Positions 1 to 11,503 are shown, counted from the stretch's first letter. The stretch is 64,000 bases of DNA from Piromyces finnis (GCA_002104945.1 MCFH01000013.1:62001-126000); one strand, 5' to 3'. Notes: generated by a model not told the origin, from the letters alone. Numbers and translations: made by a program.

Positions 1-3000
1 AAGACAAGCTAACTACAAGGACAAAGAGCCCTTAATAGCTAATTTATTAGGTATTCATGGCAGTCTTTATTCCAAGAACCCTAACAAGACTAACAATCGT
101 AATAACAACCAAAGGAACAACAATAACAACAATCGCCCGTCTAACCAAAAAGGAAAAGGCTCCAGTAACTTGGATAGCAAGTCTAGTACCCAAAATCCCA
201 ATAAAAGTACTAAACCTAATAATGGTACTTCATACTCCAGCTATCTCTGTGAAGTAGAAGAGCAAGATATCTTAGAGCTACCAAATCCTGATCCGGAGAA
301 GTATCCCATCGTGAAGACTAGTGTAAAAACTTCTAAAGGATCTAGACAGGTTATCACTTCGTCTCTCTTAGATTCCGGCTCTACTACCAATGTAATCCAT
401 ATGGATTTAGTGAAGAAACTAGGAATTAAGACCATACCAGCTGATACTGTTGTAAAGGTCATGGGAGGTAATGTCCTAATGCATTACATCACAGAAGAGT
501 TCAACATTGTAATGAACTTATCTTCTATAGGAGGAACTCGAGAAGAAGTTCGTCAATACAAACTTCGATGCCACGTAGCTGATCAGCTTCCTTCTTCGAT
601 TCTCCTAGGTTCTAAGTTCATGAAAACCAACTTCTTCTGTATCTTAACACAACCTGACCATTCCTTTACAGTTAAAATTGGTCCTGTTCCTTTCTCCAAC
701 CATAATGGATCTGAGATTAAATCTCCTAACTTTAGGAATTATTTGAAGAAATCTACACCTCTTCATGAAGTTATGTTTATCACGGAACTCGAAGACTCAA
801 ATCTAGATAAATCAACTTCCATTCCAACAGAAACAGTCTTCATAGCCGATGATCAGAATCCTGAACTAGTAGAATCTATCAACGGTATACCTTTGGAATA
901 TGAAGATTTATATGAAGCCTTCAATGAAGAACGAGCCGATGAACTTCCTGAACATCGTGTATATGATTGTTCTATCGATTTGAAACCTAATGCTTCATTA
1001 TTTTATGGGCCAATTTATCCAACTACTCCTACTGAACGTCAATTTATTAAGGAGTATATTGAAGAAAACTTGAATAAAGGATTCATTAGAAAATCCCGAT
1101 CTCCTGCTGGACATCCAGTTCTACTCCAAGATAAGAAGGATGGTAGTCTAAGATTTTGCGTTGACTATCGCAAGCTCAACGACCAAACTATCAAGAATGC
1201 CTATCCGCTACCTTTAATCCTATCAGTCTTTGAATCAATGAAAGGTGCTAACTATTTCACTAAGTTAGACCTCAAGTCAGCTTATAATTTAATTAGGATT
1301 AAAGAAGGTGACGAGTACAAGACTGCATTCAGGACGGCATTTGGTCACTTTGAGTACTTAGTCATGCCTTTTGGACTAACTAATGCTCCTGCAGTTTTCC
1401 AAGCTTTCATTAATGATATCTTTAGTGATCAAATTAATAAGTACGTTCAAGTGTACTTGGATGATATCATTATCTACTCCAAGACCCTTGAAGAACATGT
1501 TCAACATGTTAGAAATGTTCTTCAATTAATCATTGAAAACAACTTAGTTGCGAAACTCAAAAAATGTGAGTTTCACAAAGCTGAAATCGAATTTTTGGGT
1601 CACGTAATCAGTAAGGAGGGAATCAAAACTGATCCTCACAAAATTGAAGCAGTTAAGAACTGGCCTATCCCTACTACTGTGAAAGAAGTTCAGTCCTTCT
1701 TAGGGTTATGCAATTACTACCGTCGCTTTATCTCTAACTTTTCTAAAATTGCAAAACCATTATACAATTTAACTAAGAAAGGCGTCACTTTCATATGGAC
1801 AGACGAGTGTAATAGAGCATTTAATCAACTTAAAGAATTTCTTACTTCAGCCCCAGTTTTACTTTGTCCTGATCATGATAAACCATTCATAGTTGAATGT
1901 GACGCAAGTGACTTTGCTATCGGGGGAGTACTTTCACAAAAAGGTGATGATGGAGACCTGCATCCAGTTTATTACTTTTCTAAAACCCTTCATGATGCAG
2001 AACTTAATTACTCTATCACCGAAAAGGAACTCTTAGCAATTCGTCAAGCTTTTATCGAATGGCGTCACTTACTTCAAGGTGCAAAATATCCTATTACCGT
2101 TTATTCAGACCATCGAAACTTGCTTTTTGCTACCAAACCGCAACTTCTATCCCAAAGACAAGCTCGTTGGCAAGAATACTTTGCTACCTTTGATTTCAAG
2201 ATTATCTATCGACCAGGAAAGAAAAATGGTAAAGCTGATGCTCTCTCTCGTAGATCCGACCATATGCTCACAGTTGGTAAGGATATAAGTGAATCGTCCT
2301 TACTTAAACCAACTCAATTAGAAGGATTCAACGAAGATGAATGCTACTTCTCTATGGAAACTAGCTTCATTGACGACATTAAGCAGTGCTACCTTCAAGA
2401 TGAAACCGCTTGTCAGATTCTTAAGGATCTTGAAGTTCCAAATAGTGATCATCCTTGGATTCTTCAAGATGGCCTTTTAATAAGAACCAAACATCCGGAG
2501 CAAGTATATGTTCCAAGTCAACTAAGACTCTTAGTTATTAAGCTCAACCATGATGCACCCACTGCCGGTCACTTGGGAGTCGATAAGACTTATGACATTC
2601 TTAAACGTAATTTCTATTGGGTTAATATGCGTCAAGATGTCGAGTCTTATATTCGAAGCTGTAGTGTATGCAAGGCAATGAAAACCGATCACCATGCTCC
2701 TTATGGTAATATGATCCGTGTCCCTCTTCCGGAACTTCCATGGCAACACCTACAAATGGACTTTATCACGGACTTACCATCAAGACCTTGTAATTCTACC
2801 TTACCATTCGACTCTACCAATCCGAACCACCATCAAGGTACCATAATGGTTACTACTTGCTACTTAACTAAGATGATACACTTAGTTGGGTTCAAACATT
2901 TACCCACTGCTAAGGAAACTGCTACTGCTTTTCTTAACCATATTTTCAAACTTCACGGATTCCCCTTATCTATCGTTACAGACCGTGGTACTCAGTTCGA

Positions 3001-3850
3001 AAGTCGTCTTTGGTCCCACTTGATGGAATTCTTTAATATCGATCACCACTCTGCTACTACTGGCCATCACCGCACTGTTGGACAAGTAGAACGTAACAAC
3101 GACTACGTTGAAACTTATCTTCGTTGCTACTTAGCTCAATTTGATGATCTCAGTTGGATGGATCATTTGTACTTAGCTGAATTTTGCTACAACAACTCCA
3201 TCCATGCTTCCACCAAGCAACCACCATTTCTCTCCGTTTATAATTATCAAGTTCACGCAAACCCACAAGTTGCAGACCTTGTTTCTTCTTTAGGACTTCA
3301 TCCCCTCATCGATAGCTTCTCCCATAATTTAGCTGACCTTAAGCATACTCTCGAAGTCAGTCGTACCCGTTATCTCGATGAAAAGGATAAGCACCTTTAT
3401 CACAACTTTAAGCGCTTCAAGGTCCACGATCTTGTTTGGCTTCGCAAACCCGCTAATTATCATCCTCCATTAGCGTTCAAGCTCCAAACCCGCAAGTATG
3501 GTCCATACAAGGTCACTGGTGTCGATGAATCTAAGCTCAACTACCGCCTTGATTTATCTACCTCACCTTTCCCTCGTGTCTACCCCGTATTCCACATCAG
3601 TGAACTCGAACCATATCATCTCACTCCTCACCATCTATTGCTCAACCATCCCAACTCCAATGAAATCACCAAGATCCTTAGTTCTCGTAAATCGGGTCAT
3701 TTTTACGAGTACTTAGTCACTTTTACTGACTTATCTCAACGTTGGATCAATGCTGACACCATTGATAAGGATGACTACTACAGCACCCTTTTAGCTGATT
3801 ACCAACGTCGCGCTTACCAACAATTCACCAATTCCGTCCCAGATTCTTAA
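1..3850 (+). CDS. Ty3/gypsy Gag-Pol polyprotein, 5' partial (element E1)
   Basis: Retrotransposon polyprotein that copies element RNA into DNA and integrates it. The frame is open from base 2, so this is the C-terminal part of a longer Gag-Pol; no ATG decides a start here. The first 55 codons are Asn-rich like a Gag tail. Then come an aspartic protease (LLDSGSTTNVI near base 370), reverse transcriptase (YLDD at 1454-1465), RNase H (ECDASDFAIGG near 1900), and integrase with an HHCC zinc motif (about 2550-2680) and D-D-E residues in [16 protein letters not shown] and GQVERN. The C-terminus (GHFYEYLVTFTD...RWI) looks like a degenerate chromodomain. No internal stop or frameshift is seen, so the copy may be functional, but its 5' LTR is outside the window. 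Family assignment is very secure; activity is an inference. Confidence 0.95.
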   Translation, partial: RQANYKDKEPLIANLLGIHGSLYSKNPNKTNNRNNNQRNNNNNNRPSNQKGKGSSNLDSKSSTQNPNKSTKPNNGTSYSSYLCEVEEQDILELPNPDPEKYPIVKTSVKTSKGSRQVITSSLLDSGSTTNVIHMDLVKKLGIKTIPADTVVKVMGGNVLMHYITEEFNIVMNLSSIGGTREEVRQYKLRCHVADQLPSSILLGSKFMKTNFFCILTQPDHSFTVKIGPVPFSNHNGSEIKSPNFRNYLKKSTPLHEVMFITELEDSNLDKSTSIPTETVFIADDQNPELVESINGIPLEYEDLYEAFNEERADELPEHRVYDCSIDLKPNASLFYGPIYPTTPTERQFIKEYIEENLNKGFIRKSRSPAGHPVLLQDKKDGSLRFCVDYRKLNDQTIKNAYPLPLILSVFESMKGANYFTKLDLKSAYNLIRIKEGDEYKTAFRTAFGHFEYLVMPFGLTNAPAVFQAFINDIFSDQINKYVQVYLDDIIIYSKTLEEHVQHVRNVLQLIIENNLVAKLKKCEFHKAEIEFLGHVISKEGIKTDPHKIEAVKNWPIPTTVKEVQSFLGLCNYYRRFISNFSKIAKPLYNLTKKGVTFIWTDECNRAFNQLKEFLTSAPVLLCPDHDKPFIVECDASDFAIGGVLSQKGDDGDLHPVYYFSKTLHDAELNYSITEKELLAIRQAFIEWRHLLQGAKYPITVYSDHRNLLFATKPQLLSQRQARWQEYFATFDFKIIYRPGKKNGKADALSRRSDHMLTVGKDISESSLLKPTQLEGFNEDECYFSMETSFIDDIKQCYLQDETACQILKDLEVPNSDHPWILQDGLLIRTKHPEQVYVPSQLRLLVIKLNHDAPTAGHLGVDKTYDILKRNFYWVNMRQDVESYIRSCSVCKAMKTDHHAPYGNMIRVPLPELPWQHLQMDFITDLPSRPCNSTLPFDSTNPNHHQGTIMVTTCYLTKMIHLVGFKHLPTAKETATAFLNHIFKLHGFPLSIVTDRGTQFESRLWSHLMEFFNIDHHSATTGHHRTVGQVERNNDYVETYLRCYLAQFDDLSWMDHLYLAEFCYNNSIHASTKQPPFLSVYNYQVHANPQVADLVSSLGLHPLIDSFSHNLADLKHTLEVSRTRYLDEKDKHLYHNFKRFKVHDLVWLRKPANYHPPLAFKLQTRKYGPYKVTGVDESKLNYRLDLSTSPFPRVYPVFHISELEPYHLTPHHLLLNHPNSNEITKILSSRKSGHFYEYLVTFTDLSQRWINADTIDKDDYYSTLLADYQRRAYQQFTNSVPDS

Positions 3851-3871
3851 TCTGGACCCCACTTATTAGTA

Positions 3872-4039
3872 CCCCACCTACTAGTGTCTACCACCCTTAC
3901 TCCTTCACTACCCACCTATCGCCACTACCCCACCTACTAGTGTCTACCACTCTTACTCCTTCACTACCCACCTATCGCCACTACCCCACCTACTAGTGTC
4001 TACCACTCTTACTCCTTCACTACCCACCTATCGCCACTA
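3872..4039 (+). repeat. 56-bp tandem repeat, three copies, C-rich
   Basis: Three head-to-tail 56-bp units start at 3872, 3928 and 3984 and begin CCCCACCTACTAGTGTCTAC; a degraded fourth follows to about 4090. Units differ by about one base. They lie directly behind the E1 Pol stop, so they belong to its 3' untranslated region. The plus strand is strongly C over G in an otherwise AT-rich region. Confidence 0.9.
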
Positions 4040-5019
4040 CCCACCTACTACCCACAACTCCGCTACCCACTAGTCGCCACCACTACAACTACCAACCACT
4101 ATTCCGCTACCCAACCACCCTCTTTCGCCTTTGCCCTCAACCCTCAAATTTCGCAACCTTTTCCGCACCCCAAAATCCGCTTCCCCTCGAGTCATATCAT
4201 TTCCCTAACCTTCACGTGTAGTCTCCATTTCTGAAGAATCCACGTGATACCCTCTCAACTTTTCTTGAACACTTTTACACTTCACTTTTTCAACACTTAG
4301 ATTTTTTTTCAAAAATTGTGAATTTCCATTTTTTGAAAATTCTCAAAATTTTTCTAAGTGTCGTGGAAGTGTCCATGTCCAAATTATTATGACGTGCCAG
4401 TGTCCATAAATTTTTGGGTCGTCCGGCGAAACGACCCTTAGGACGGGCAGTGTCACAATAACATATATAAAAATTTAAAAAATTTGGACACATGGAAAAA
4501 ATTAAAAATTTTTTCAAAATTTGAAAATTTGAAAATTTGAAAAAATTTATTTTTTAAATTTTTATTAAAAAATTTCAAAGTATAAAATTTCTAATATTTG
4601 AAATTATTAAATTTTTTAAAATTATTAAAATTTTATTATTAAAAATTTTATTTTAAATTTATTAACTATTTACAATAATTATATTAATTATTAATTTATA
4701 AAAATTAAATATTTTATAATTAGATAATAATTAATTAAAATTAAAAAATGTAATAATTAAAATTGTTCATGTATAAAAAGAACAAAAATTGACAAAAATT
4801 ACGAAGCTTTAGCGTTAGTAATTTTTTAACTTAAAGTTAATAAAATTTATAAACTTCTATAAAACCTAAAACTTTAAAAATTTTAATATTTTTAATAACT
4901 TAATATATGCTGATATTAAGTTATTGCTAAAATAAAAATATTATTTAATTTTCTTTATATAAATATTATTAGCTTTACGCCTTCAATAGGAAAGCGTATT
5001 ATATTTGTTAATTAATATA
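4040..5019 (+). other. Non-coding region, probable 3' UTR and 3' LTR of E1
   Basis: No gene seen. A pyrimidine-rich stretch gives way near 4290 to AT-rich DNA with a short GC-richer patch (4370-4460). A purine-rich tract followed by TGTCAC at 4451 could be the polypurine tract and LTR start, as in the other elements. The LTR end cannot be fixed because the matching 5' LTR is off the window. A short imperfect hairpin (TACGCCTT/AAAGCGTA) lies at about 4977-5000. Confidence 0.4.
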
Positions 5020-6152
5020 TGTTAAGTTTTTGGGTTTGGTTATGCGGCCAGGTCAGAATGTTATTAATTATATAGTAAAAATGTTTTTTAAGAAATTAAA
5101 TTTAATTATAAAATAACACCTTAAACTCCCAAATGAAAAATGAAAAATTTATATTTACTTTAAAATAACTTTTTATAAATTTTTTATTTATTTAATAATA
5201 ATATAAATGATATTATAAGTAACTATATAATTAAGATTATAACTATAATCTTTACAAAGAATTAAAATCGAATTCAATTCATTCTCTTTTATATTCTTTG
5301 TTCAGATTATTAAATTGATATTAATAAGAATAAAGTATTACATATAATATATTAGTAATATAATTAAATAAGTAATAAGATTGTTTGTTTGTTTGTTTGT
5401 TTGTTTGTCATGACATAAAATAAAATAAACATATGATTAATCATTTAAACAGTTGATCCTAATTAGTAATTATAAAAACTATTCAATTAATAATTCATCA
5501 TTATTAATTGATATTACCATAACATATTTGTTATAACTAAATAATTATTATTTTCAAAATTATTTCTAATAAAACTTGCCGTTAACCTATTTTATAATAA
5601 TTAAGATTATTTAATTTATAGGTATTAACTGTTACACCTAAATGGGTCTAGTTCTATTTTTAGTAACAATCGTTATCATTAATTAAATTAATATAACTAA
5701 AATTCCTATTGATATATTTTTAATTTCATCAAGTCATAAGAAATATTTATGATCCATACTTGATATCATATTGATTTTAATTTACCTAATAAAATCTTTA
5801 AATGATCATAACTTCCTTAAATGATCAGTTAGAAGGACCGCGATTGTACCAAATTGTAGCTTTCTTCCTAAGCTTTCCAATAAACCTAGTTTCATCACCG
5901 TAGTACTTATAGCCGTAGCGATCGTTTTTGGCGAGTTACACCTTATTTCGTACTTGCTTATTTTTGGTTAAGGGTTATAGTATATTGATATTAAATTTTT
6001 GAAATCATAACCCTTTCACTGAATCAAAATTTAAAAGGTGACTTTTAAAAGTGTTTTAAAATAATTATTGAAATTATTTAATTATAATTATTATGTTTAA
6101 TTAATTATAGATATTATCTGAATTTGTTTTAAATCCAGTTAATATCTTCACA
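5020..6152 (-). mobile_element. LTR A of E2 family, solo-like
   Basis: An 1133-bp copy of the E2 LTR, with plus-strand ends TGTTAAG...CTTCACA. It matches LTRs B, C and D over its whole length with scattered substitutions and small indels, including a variable TTTG microsatellite at about 5380-5408. No internal region is attached. The flanking 5-mers (ATATA left, TATGG right) are not a target duplication, so it is not a clean insertion followed by LTR-LTR deletion. Orientation follows the E2 coding strand. Confidence 0.93.
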
Positions 6153-6159
6153 TATGGTT

Positions 6160-7287
6160 TGTTAAGTTTTTGGGTTTGGTTATGCGGCCAGGTCAGAATG
6201 TTATTAATTATATAGTAAAAATGTTTTTTAAGAAATTAAATTTAATTATAAACTAACACCTTAAACTCCCAAATGAAAAATGAAAAATTTATATTTACTT
6301 TAAAATAACTTTTTATAAATTTTTTATTTATTTAATAATAATATAAATGATATTATAAGTAACTATATAATTAAGATTATAACTATAATCTTTACAAGGA
6401 ATTAAAATCGAATTCAATTCATTCTCTTTTATATTCTTTGTTCAGATTATTAAATTGATATTAATAAGAATAAAGTATTACATGTAATATATTAGTAATA
6501 TAATTAAATAAGTAATAAGATTGTTGTTTGTTTGTTTGTTTGTTTGTCATGACATAAAATAAAATAAACATATGATTAATCATTTAAACAGTTGATCCTA
6601 ATTAGTAATTATAAAAACTATTCAATTAATAATTCATCATTATTAATTGATATTACCATAACATATTTGTTATAACTAAATAATTATTATTTTCAAAATT
6701 ATTTCTAATAAAACTTGCCGTTAACCTATTTTATAATAATTAAGATTATTTAATTTATAAGTATTAACTGTTACACCTAAATGGGTCTAGTTCTATTTTT
6801 AGTAACAATCGTTATCATTAATTAAATTAATATAACTAAAATTCCTATTGATATATTTTTAATTTCATCAAGTCATAAGAATATTTATGATCCATACTTG
6901 ATATCATATTGATTTTAATTTACCTAATAAAATCTTTAAATGATCATAACTTCCTTAAATGATCAGTTAGAAGGACCGCGATTGTACCAAATTGTAGCTT
7001 TCTTCCTAAGCTTTCCAATAAACCTAGTTCATCACCGATACTTATAGCCGTAGCGATCGTTTTTGGCGAGTTACACCTTATTTCGTACTTGCTTATTTTT
7101 GGTTAAGGGTTATAGTATATTGATATTAAATTTTTGAAATCATAACCCTTTCACTGAATCAAAATTTAAAAGGTGACTTTTAAAAGTGTTTTAAAATAAT
7201 TATTGAAATTATTTAATTATAATTATTATGTTTAATTAATTATAGATATTATCTGAATTTGTTTTAAATCCAGTTAATATCTTCACA
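6160..7287 (-). repeat. LTR B (3' LTR of E2 copy 1)
   Basis: 1128 bp, TG...CA ends, only 7 bp after LTR A. Read on the minus strand it follows the polypurine tract and is the 3' LTR of copy 1. It differs from LTRs C and D by more changes than C and D show between themselves, for example one AAT unit fewer near 6345 and an extra CTTATAGCCG segment near 7040. Confidence 0.95.
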
Positions 7288-7687
7288 ACGCCCTCCCTAG
7301 GAATTCGTATTCCAGACGAATTCTATGAACTGGAGCGAAAAGTAAAAATTTTTGATTTTAAAAAATTTTTTCGAGAGGAAGTAATAATTTCAAAAGGTCA
7401 CTTGGCCATTGTGAGATTTTTGAAATTTCACTTTTTGAAAAATTTTCTTGTAGGTAAAATTTTAATAATAAAATTGATACTGCAGATTTTGAATATGAAA
7501 ATAAAAATAAAAAATAATAAAGTTTTAATATGATAATTGAAAAATATTCGGTGTAAAAATTTTGAAATGTTGAAATTTCAAAATTTTGTGATGAGTTAAA
7601 TTTCGAAATTTAGTTGTTATAAAAATATTTTGTAAATGGTGTAAAAGTTATTTTTAGAGAATTATTGACTTATTAATATTATTTTAA
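7288..7687 (-). other. E2 copy 1 3' UTR with polypurine tract
   Basis: Non-coding 400 bp between the Pol stop and the 3' LTR. The polypurine tract AGGGAGGG (minus strand, 7291-7298) lies 3 bp from the LTR and would prime plus-strand DNA synthesis. Just upstream in the element's sense is a hairpin with arms GAATTCGT/ACGAATTC (7301-7308, 7316-7323). Confidence 0.75.
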
Positions 7688-10600
7688 TTAATTATATGCT
7701 ATAGAAGCATAATGTCGTCCACTTTTTAAATATTTTTGATAAATGTATTGATTACGTGGATTGTCTTCTACTTCACTTGCTGGTACCCAATTATAAGCGG
7801 AACGGTATTTGTATCGAATTTTATATTCATATCGTTGTTGTTTATAATTTGTACGGAATCCAGATATTTCCACTATATCTTTTATTGATTCTGGATCCGC
7901 AGTTCTATTTAAAAATTCTTTTGGAGTTGATCTATAAGGTTCCAACTCAGATACATGAAATATTGGATAGTGTTTGGGAAAAGGTGATTTTTTGATATCG
8001 ATTTCATAATTGTTATTTCTCAAAACTTGAGTTATTTTATATGGACCATATTTACAAGGAGCTAATTTGGAACTATTTTCAATATTTAGAGAAGGTGGGG
8101 CTTGAATCCAAACTAAATCATCAATTTTAAATTTTGGAGCTTCTAAACGACTTTTATCCACTCTTCTTTTATACAACTCTTTGGAGCGTAGTAACACTTC
8201 TTTTATGTGGTTGAATGCATCATTAACGTTTTGAACTAGTTTATGATTAATATTACATTGTGGTAATAGGGTCATTTCATCCATCGGAGGGTGGAAACCA
8301 TAATTAATGAAGAATGGTGTTTCTTTGGTTGATTCATTAACAGCGTTGTTATAGGCGAATTCTGCAAGTGGAAGCCAATCAACCCAGTCGTCATGATAGA
8401 AAGACTTGGAATAACATCTAAGATACTGTTCAATAAAAGAATTTGACCTCTCGACCTGTCCAACAGTTTCATGGTGGTCAGTAGTAGCTATTCTTGGATG
8501 AATATATAATAAATCCAAAAATTCGAGCCAAACATCACTTGTAAATTGTGAGCCTCTATCAGTATATAGGTCATAAGGGAGACCATGTAAACGATATACA
8601 TTGTTCAAAAAAGCTTTTGCAGTTTGTGCTGCGTTTGGAACTTGTTTAAACGGCACTAAGTGAATCATTTTAGAAAAGCGGTCAACCACTACCATAATTA
8701 CGGTGTACCCTTTAGACTCAGGAAGGCCACAAAGAAAGTCAATTTCTATAGATTTCCATGGACGTTCTGGAGTATCTAAAGGTTGTAATTTTCCATATTT
8801 CCGATGTCTAGTTACTTTATTTCTTGTGCATGTCTCACAAGAATTAACAAATTTAGTGACATCATCCTTAATTTTAGGCCACCAAAAATTTCGAGTTATC
8901 AATTCTAAAGTCCTTTTTATACCAAGATGTCCAGCAGAGGGTTGTTCATGATATTTCATAAGAACATCTAAACATAGTTTCTCAGGGATATAAACTAAGT
9001 TATTATATAAAATAAGATTATTTTTTAATTCAAACTTGTTCATTTTCCTAAATGGTCTATAAGCCTTTTGGTCATTATGTGGGCTGAAATATAGCATAAT
9101 ATCCTTAGCAGTTTCGTCGTCCTTTAAGTATTGAATAACTTGTTCCAAGAAGTTACTCATAATACCAATGAAACTTGGTATTAGTTTTACATTTTTTGAG
9201 TCTAAAATATATTCTGGCTTTTCTTCATAAGTCCTATCCATGTAGTCAGGTCTGCGAGATAGACAATCAGGTTTACCATTCTTACGACCTTGTCTGTATA
9301 TAAGTTCAAAGTCGTATTCATGAAAGAAAAGGTGCCAACGATGTTGTCTTTGATTACCTACCTTTCCTCCAAGAGTATAAAGTAAATTTCTATGATCAGT
9401 GTAAACTTTTATTTTATATTTAGCACCAAGAAGAAGGTGCCTCCAAGTAGAGAAAGAATCCTTAATGGCTAATAGTTCTTTATCTGTTATAGAATAATTA
9501 ACTTCAGAACTACTTAGACTTCTGGAGTAGTAAGCAACAGGATGTAGACGATTTTCTGAATCATATTGAGAAAGTATAGAACCGATAGCAACATTACTTG
9601 CATCACATTCTAAAATATATTGTTTTTGAGAATCAGGATGTGATAAAATAGGTGCTGAAGTTAAACGCGTTTTTAAAATGTTAAATGAGGATTCACATTC
9701 TGTGGACCATTTGAACTTTGCATTCTTTTTTGTTAGGTTGTGGAGGGGTTTAGCCAAGTCTGCAAAATTCATTACAAAGCGTCTATAGTAGTTACAAAGA
9801 CCTAAAAATCTTTGTACATCCTTAACTGTAGTAGGAATAGGCCAATTTTTGATTGACTCTATCTTTTTTGGGTCGGTAGCAATTCCTGAACCTGAAATAA
9901 CATATCCTAAGAATTCAACTTGTGGTTTGTCAAATTCACATTTAGGAAGTTTAGCATATAAATTATTTTCTAATAGTTTAGAAAGAACTTCACGTACATG
10001 TTGGTGGTGTTCTTCTAAGGTTTTTGAAAATATAAGAATATCATCCAAATAGAGAATAACAGATTTTTCCAAGAAAGGTCTGAGAACAGAATTTATAAAT
10101 GCCTGAAAAGTAGCAGGAGCGTTACGTAAACCAAATGGCATCACTAAATATTCATAGTGACCAAACTTTGTGCGAAAAGCAGTTTTATATTCATCACCAT
10201 TTCTTATTCTAACTAAATTATAAGCAGAGCGTAAGTCGAGCTTGGTGAAATACTTTGCACCTTTGACACGTTCTATAATGTCGGTAATAAGTGGTATTGG
10301 GTAGGAGTTACGTATCGTTACAGAATTGAGTTTTTTATAATCAATACAAACTCTAAGAGTACCATCTTTCTTTTTCTGAAATACCACTGGATATCCTGCA
10401 GGTGATTCGGATGGTCTAATAAAGCCTTTTTCTAAATTTTCCTTGATATACTCTTCTAAAACTTTTGATTCTTCTTCTGATAAGGGATAGATGGGACCAT
10501 AGTGAAGAGTAGCATCTTTTTCTAGTACTATTTTACAATCTGTAATTCTATGTGGTGGTAGTTTATCAGCTTCTTGTTTGCTGAAAACTTTTGCCAAATC

Positions 10601-11503
10601 TCGATAGGGTTTTGGAATATCTTCAATAGTATGTTCTTCTAAATTGCTTACTTCTTCTGGTTTTTCGGACAAAAAAGTATGAATTAAATAATTATAATTA
10701 TATCTATCATAATTATTTTTATTTAATATAACTTTTCTAAAAAATTTGGAACGTTTAGGGTTAAATTTGTGGAATCGACCATTTTTCTTCTTACTAAAGG
10801 TTTTAGATCTGAAATAAAAATTATGAATTTTATTTTTTAAATTATAAAAATTGGTGGAATAATTTTTATTTTTATTTTTTGTGTTATTTACACCTGTAGA
10901 AGTGGTAGGTGTAACATTTATGTCATTTCTATTATAAGAAATGAATTGTTCTAATTTTAAAAATTTAGTAGCATGCTTCATATTGAATTTCTTTCTGTTA
11001 AAATCATATTTTAAATTTGAATATAAATAATTTTTATTATAATTATAATGAATTTCATATTTGGACATGAATATATTTCCAAATAATAAATCTGTCGGAA
11101 TATAATCCGCTAGTAAAAATTTTTCTTTGAAATTGATGAAATGGAATTTATTGTTGATAAATAGTTTTAACTGAAAGTTTAGATTGATATATTCATCAAG
11201 TTCAATTGAAGTACCACTGATACCTTGTACAGTGATAACATTATTAATTTTATGAGGATGTAATTGTAATGTACGTAATAGTTTGTACGACATAAAATTA
11301 CAATAAGATCCACTATCTAATAGTGATGTACATGCAATTTTATTATGTACATTATTTGTACCTCCATTATTGGATAATACATATGTATTAAAAGTAAAAA
11401 ATGTTGAAGGTAATGTATTATCTTTGTTGATAGTGGGAAAAGTGTAGTTTAATATTTTTGTATTCGAGTGGTGATGGGACTTCAATGGAAGTCCTTTATT
11501 TAG
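7688..11503 (-). CDS. Ty3/gypsy Pol (PR-RT-RH-INT), E2 copy 1
   Basis: Pol polyprotein of the leftmost E2 copy, about 1270 codons. Order: aspartic protease (SLLDSGSYCNF near 11310), reverse transcriptase (YLDD near 10045), RNase H (ECDASNVAIGS near 9600), integrase with HHCC zinc motif (about 8840-8960) and D-D-E residues (IEIDFLCG, TDRGSQFT, GQVERSN), then a degenerate chromodomain-like tail near 7750-7880. The frame has no ATG near its start; it overlaps the end of gag in the -1 frame and opens through a slippery site, so it is probably made as a Gag-Pol fusion. It differs from copy 2 at three residues, including KPDCLSRR here against KPDSLSRR there. No stop or frameshift is visible. Confidence 0.96.
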   Translation of the reverse strand, partial: LNKGLPLKSHHHSNTKILNYTFPTINKDNTLPSTFFTFNTYVLSNNGGTNNVHNKIACTSLLDSGSYCNFMSYKLLRTLQLHPHKINNVITVQGISGTSIELDEYINLNFQLKLFINNKFHFINFKEKFLLADYIPTDLLFGNIFMSKYEIHYNYNKNYLYSNLKYDFNRKKFNMKHATKFLKLEQFISYNRNDINVTPTTSTGVNNTKNKNKNYSTNFYNLKNKIHNFYFRSKTFSKKKNGRFHKFNPKRSKFFRKVILNKNNYDRYNYNYLIHTFLSEKPEEVSNLEEHTIEDIPKPYRDLAKVFSKQEADKLPPHRITDCKIVLEKDATLHYGPIYPLSEEESKVLEEYIKENLEKGFIRPSESPAGYPVVFQKKKDGTLRVCIDYKKLNSVTIRNSYPIPLITDIIERVKGAKYFTKLDLRSAYNLVRIRNGDEYKTAFRTKFGHYEYLVMPFGLRNAPATFQAFINSVLRPFLEKSVILYLDDILIFSKTLEEHHQHVREVLSKLLENNLYAKLPKCEFDKPQVEFLGYVISGSGIATDPKKIESIKNWPIPTTVKDVQRFLGLCNYYRRFVMNFADLAKPLHNLTKKNAKFKWSTECESSFNILKTRLTSAPILSHPDSQKQYILECDASNVAIGSILSQYDSENRLHPVAYYSRSLSSSEVNYSITDKELLAIKDSFSTWRHLLLGAKYKIKVYTDHRNLLYTLGGKVGNQRQHRWHLFFHEYDFELIYRQGRKNGKPDCLSRRPDYMDRTYEEKPEYILDSKNVKLIPSFIGIMSNFLEQVIQYLKDDETAKDIMLYFSPHNDQKAYRPFRKMNKFELKNNLILYNNLVYIPEKLCLDVLMKYHEQPSAGHLGIKRTLELITRNFWWPKIKDDVTKFVNSCETCTRNKVTRHRKYGKLQPLDTPERPWKSIEIDFLCGLPESKGYTVIMVVVDRFSKMIHLVPFKQVPNAAQTAKAFLNNVYRLHGLPYDLYTDRGSQFTSDVWLEFLDLLYIHPRIATTDHHETVGQVERSNSFIEQYLRCYSKSFYHDDWVDWLPLAEFAYNNAVNESTKETPFFINYGFHPPMDEMTLLPQCNINHKLVQNVNDAFNHIKEVLLRSKELYKRRVDKSRLEAPKFKIDDLVWIQAPPSLNIENSSKLAPCKYGPYKITQVLRNNNYEIDIKKSPFPKHYPIFHVSELEPYRSTPKEFLNRTADPESIKDIVEISGFRTNYKQQRYEYKIRYKYRSAYNWVPASEVEDNPRNQYIYQKYLKSGRHYASIAYN

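Noticed and set aside
4451-4794. E1 3' LTR with ends TGTCAC...TTGACA
   Set aside because: Ends look plausible, but the partner LTR is off the window and the TATA placement does not fit the geometry of the other elements.
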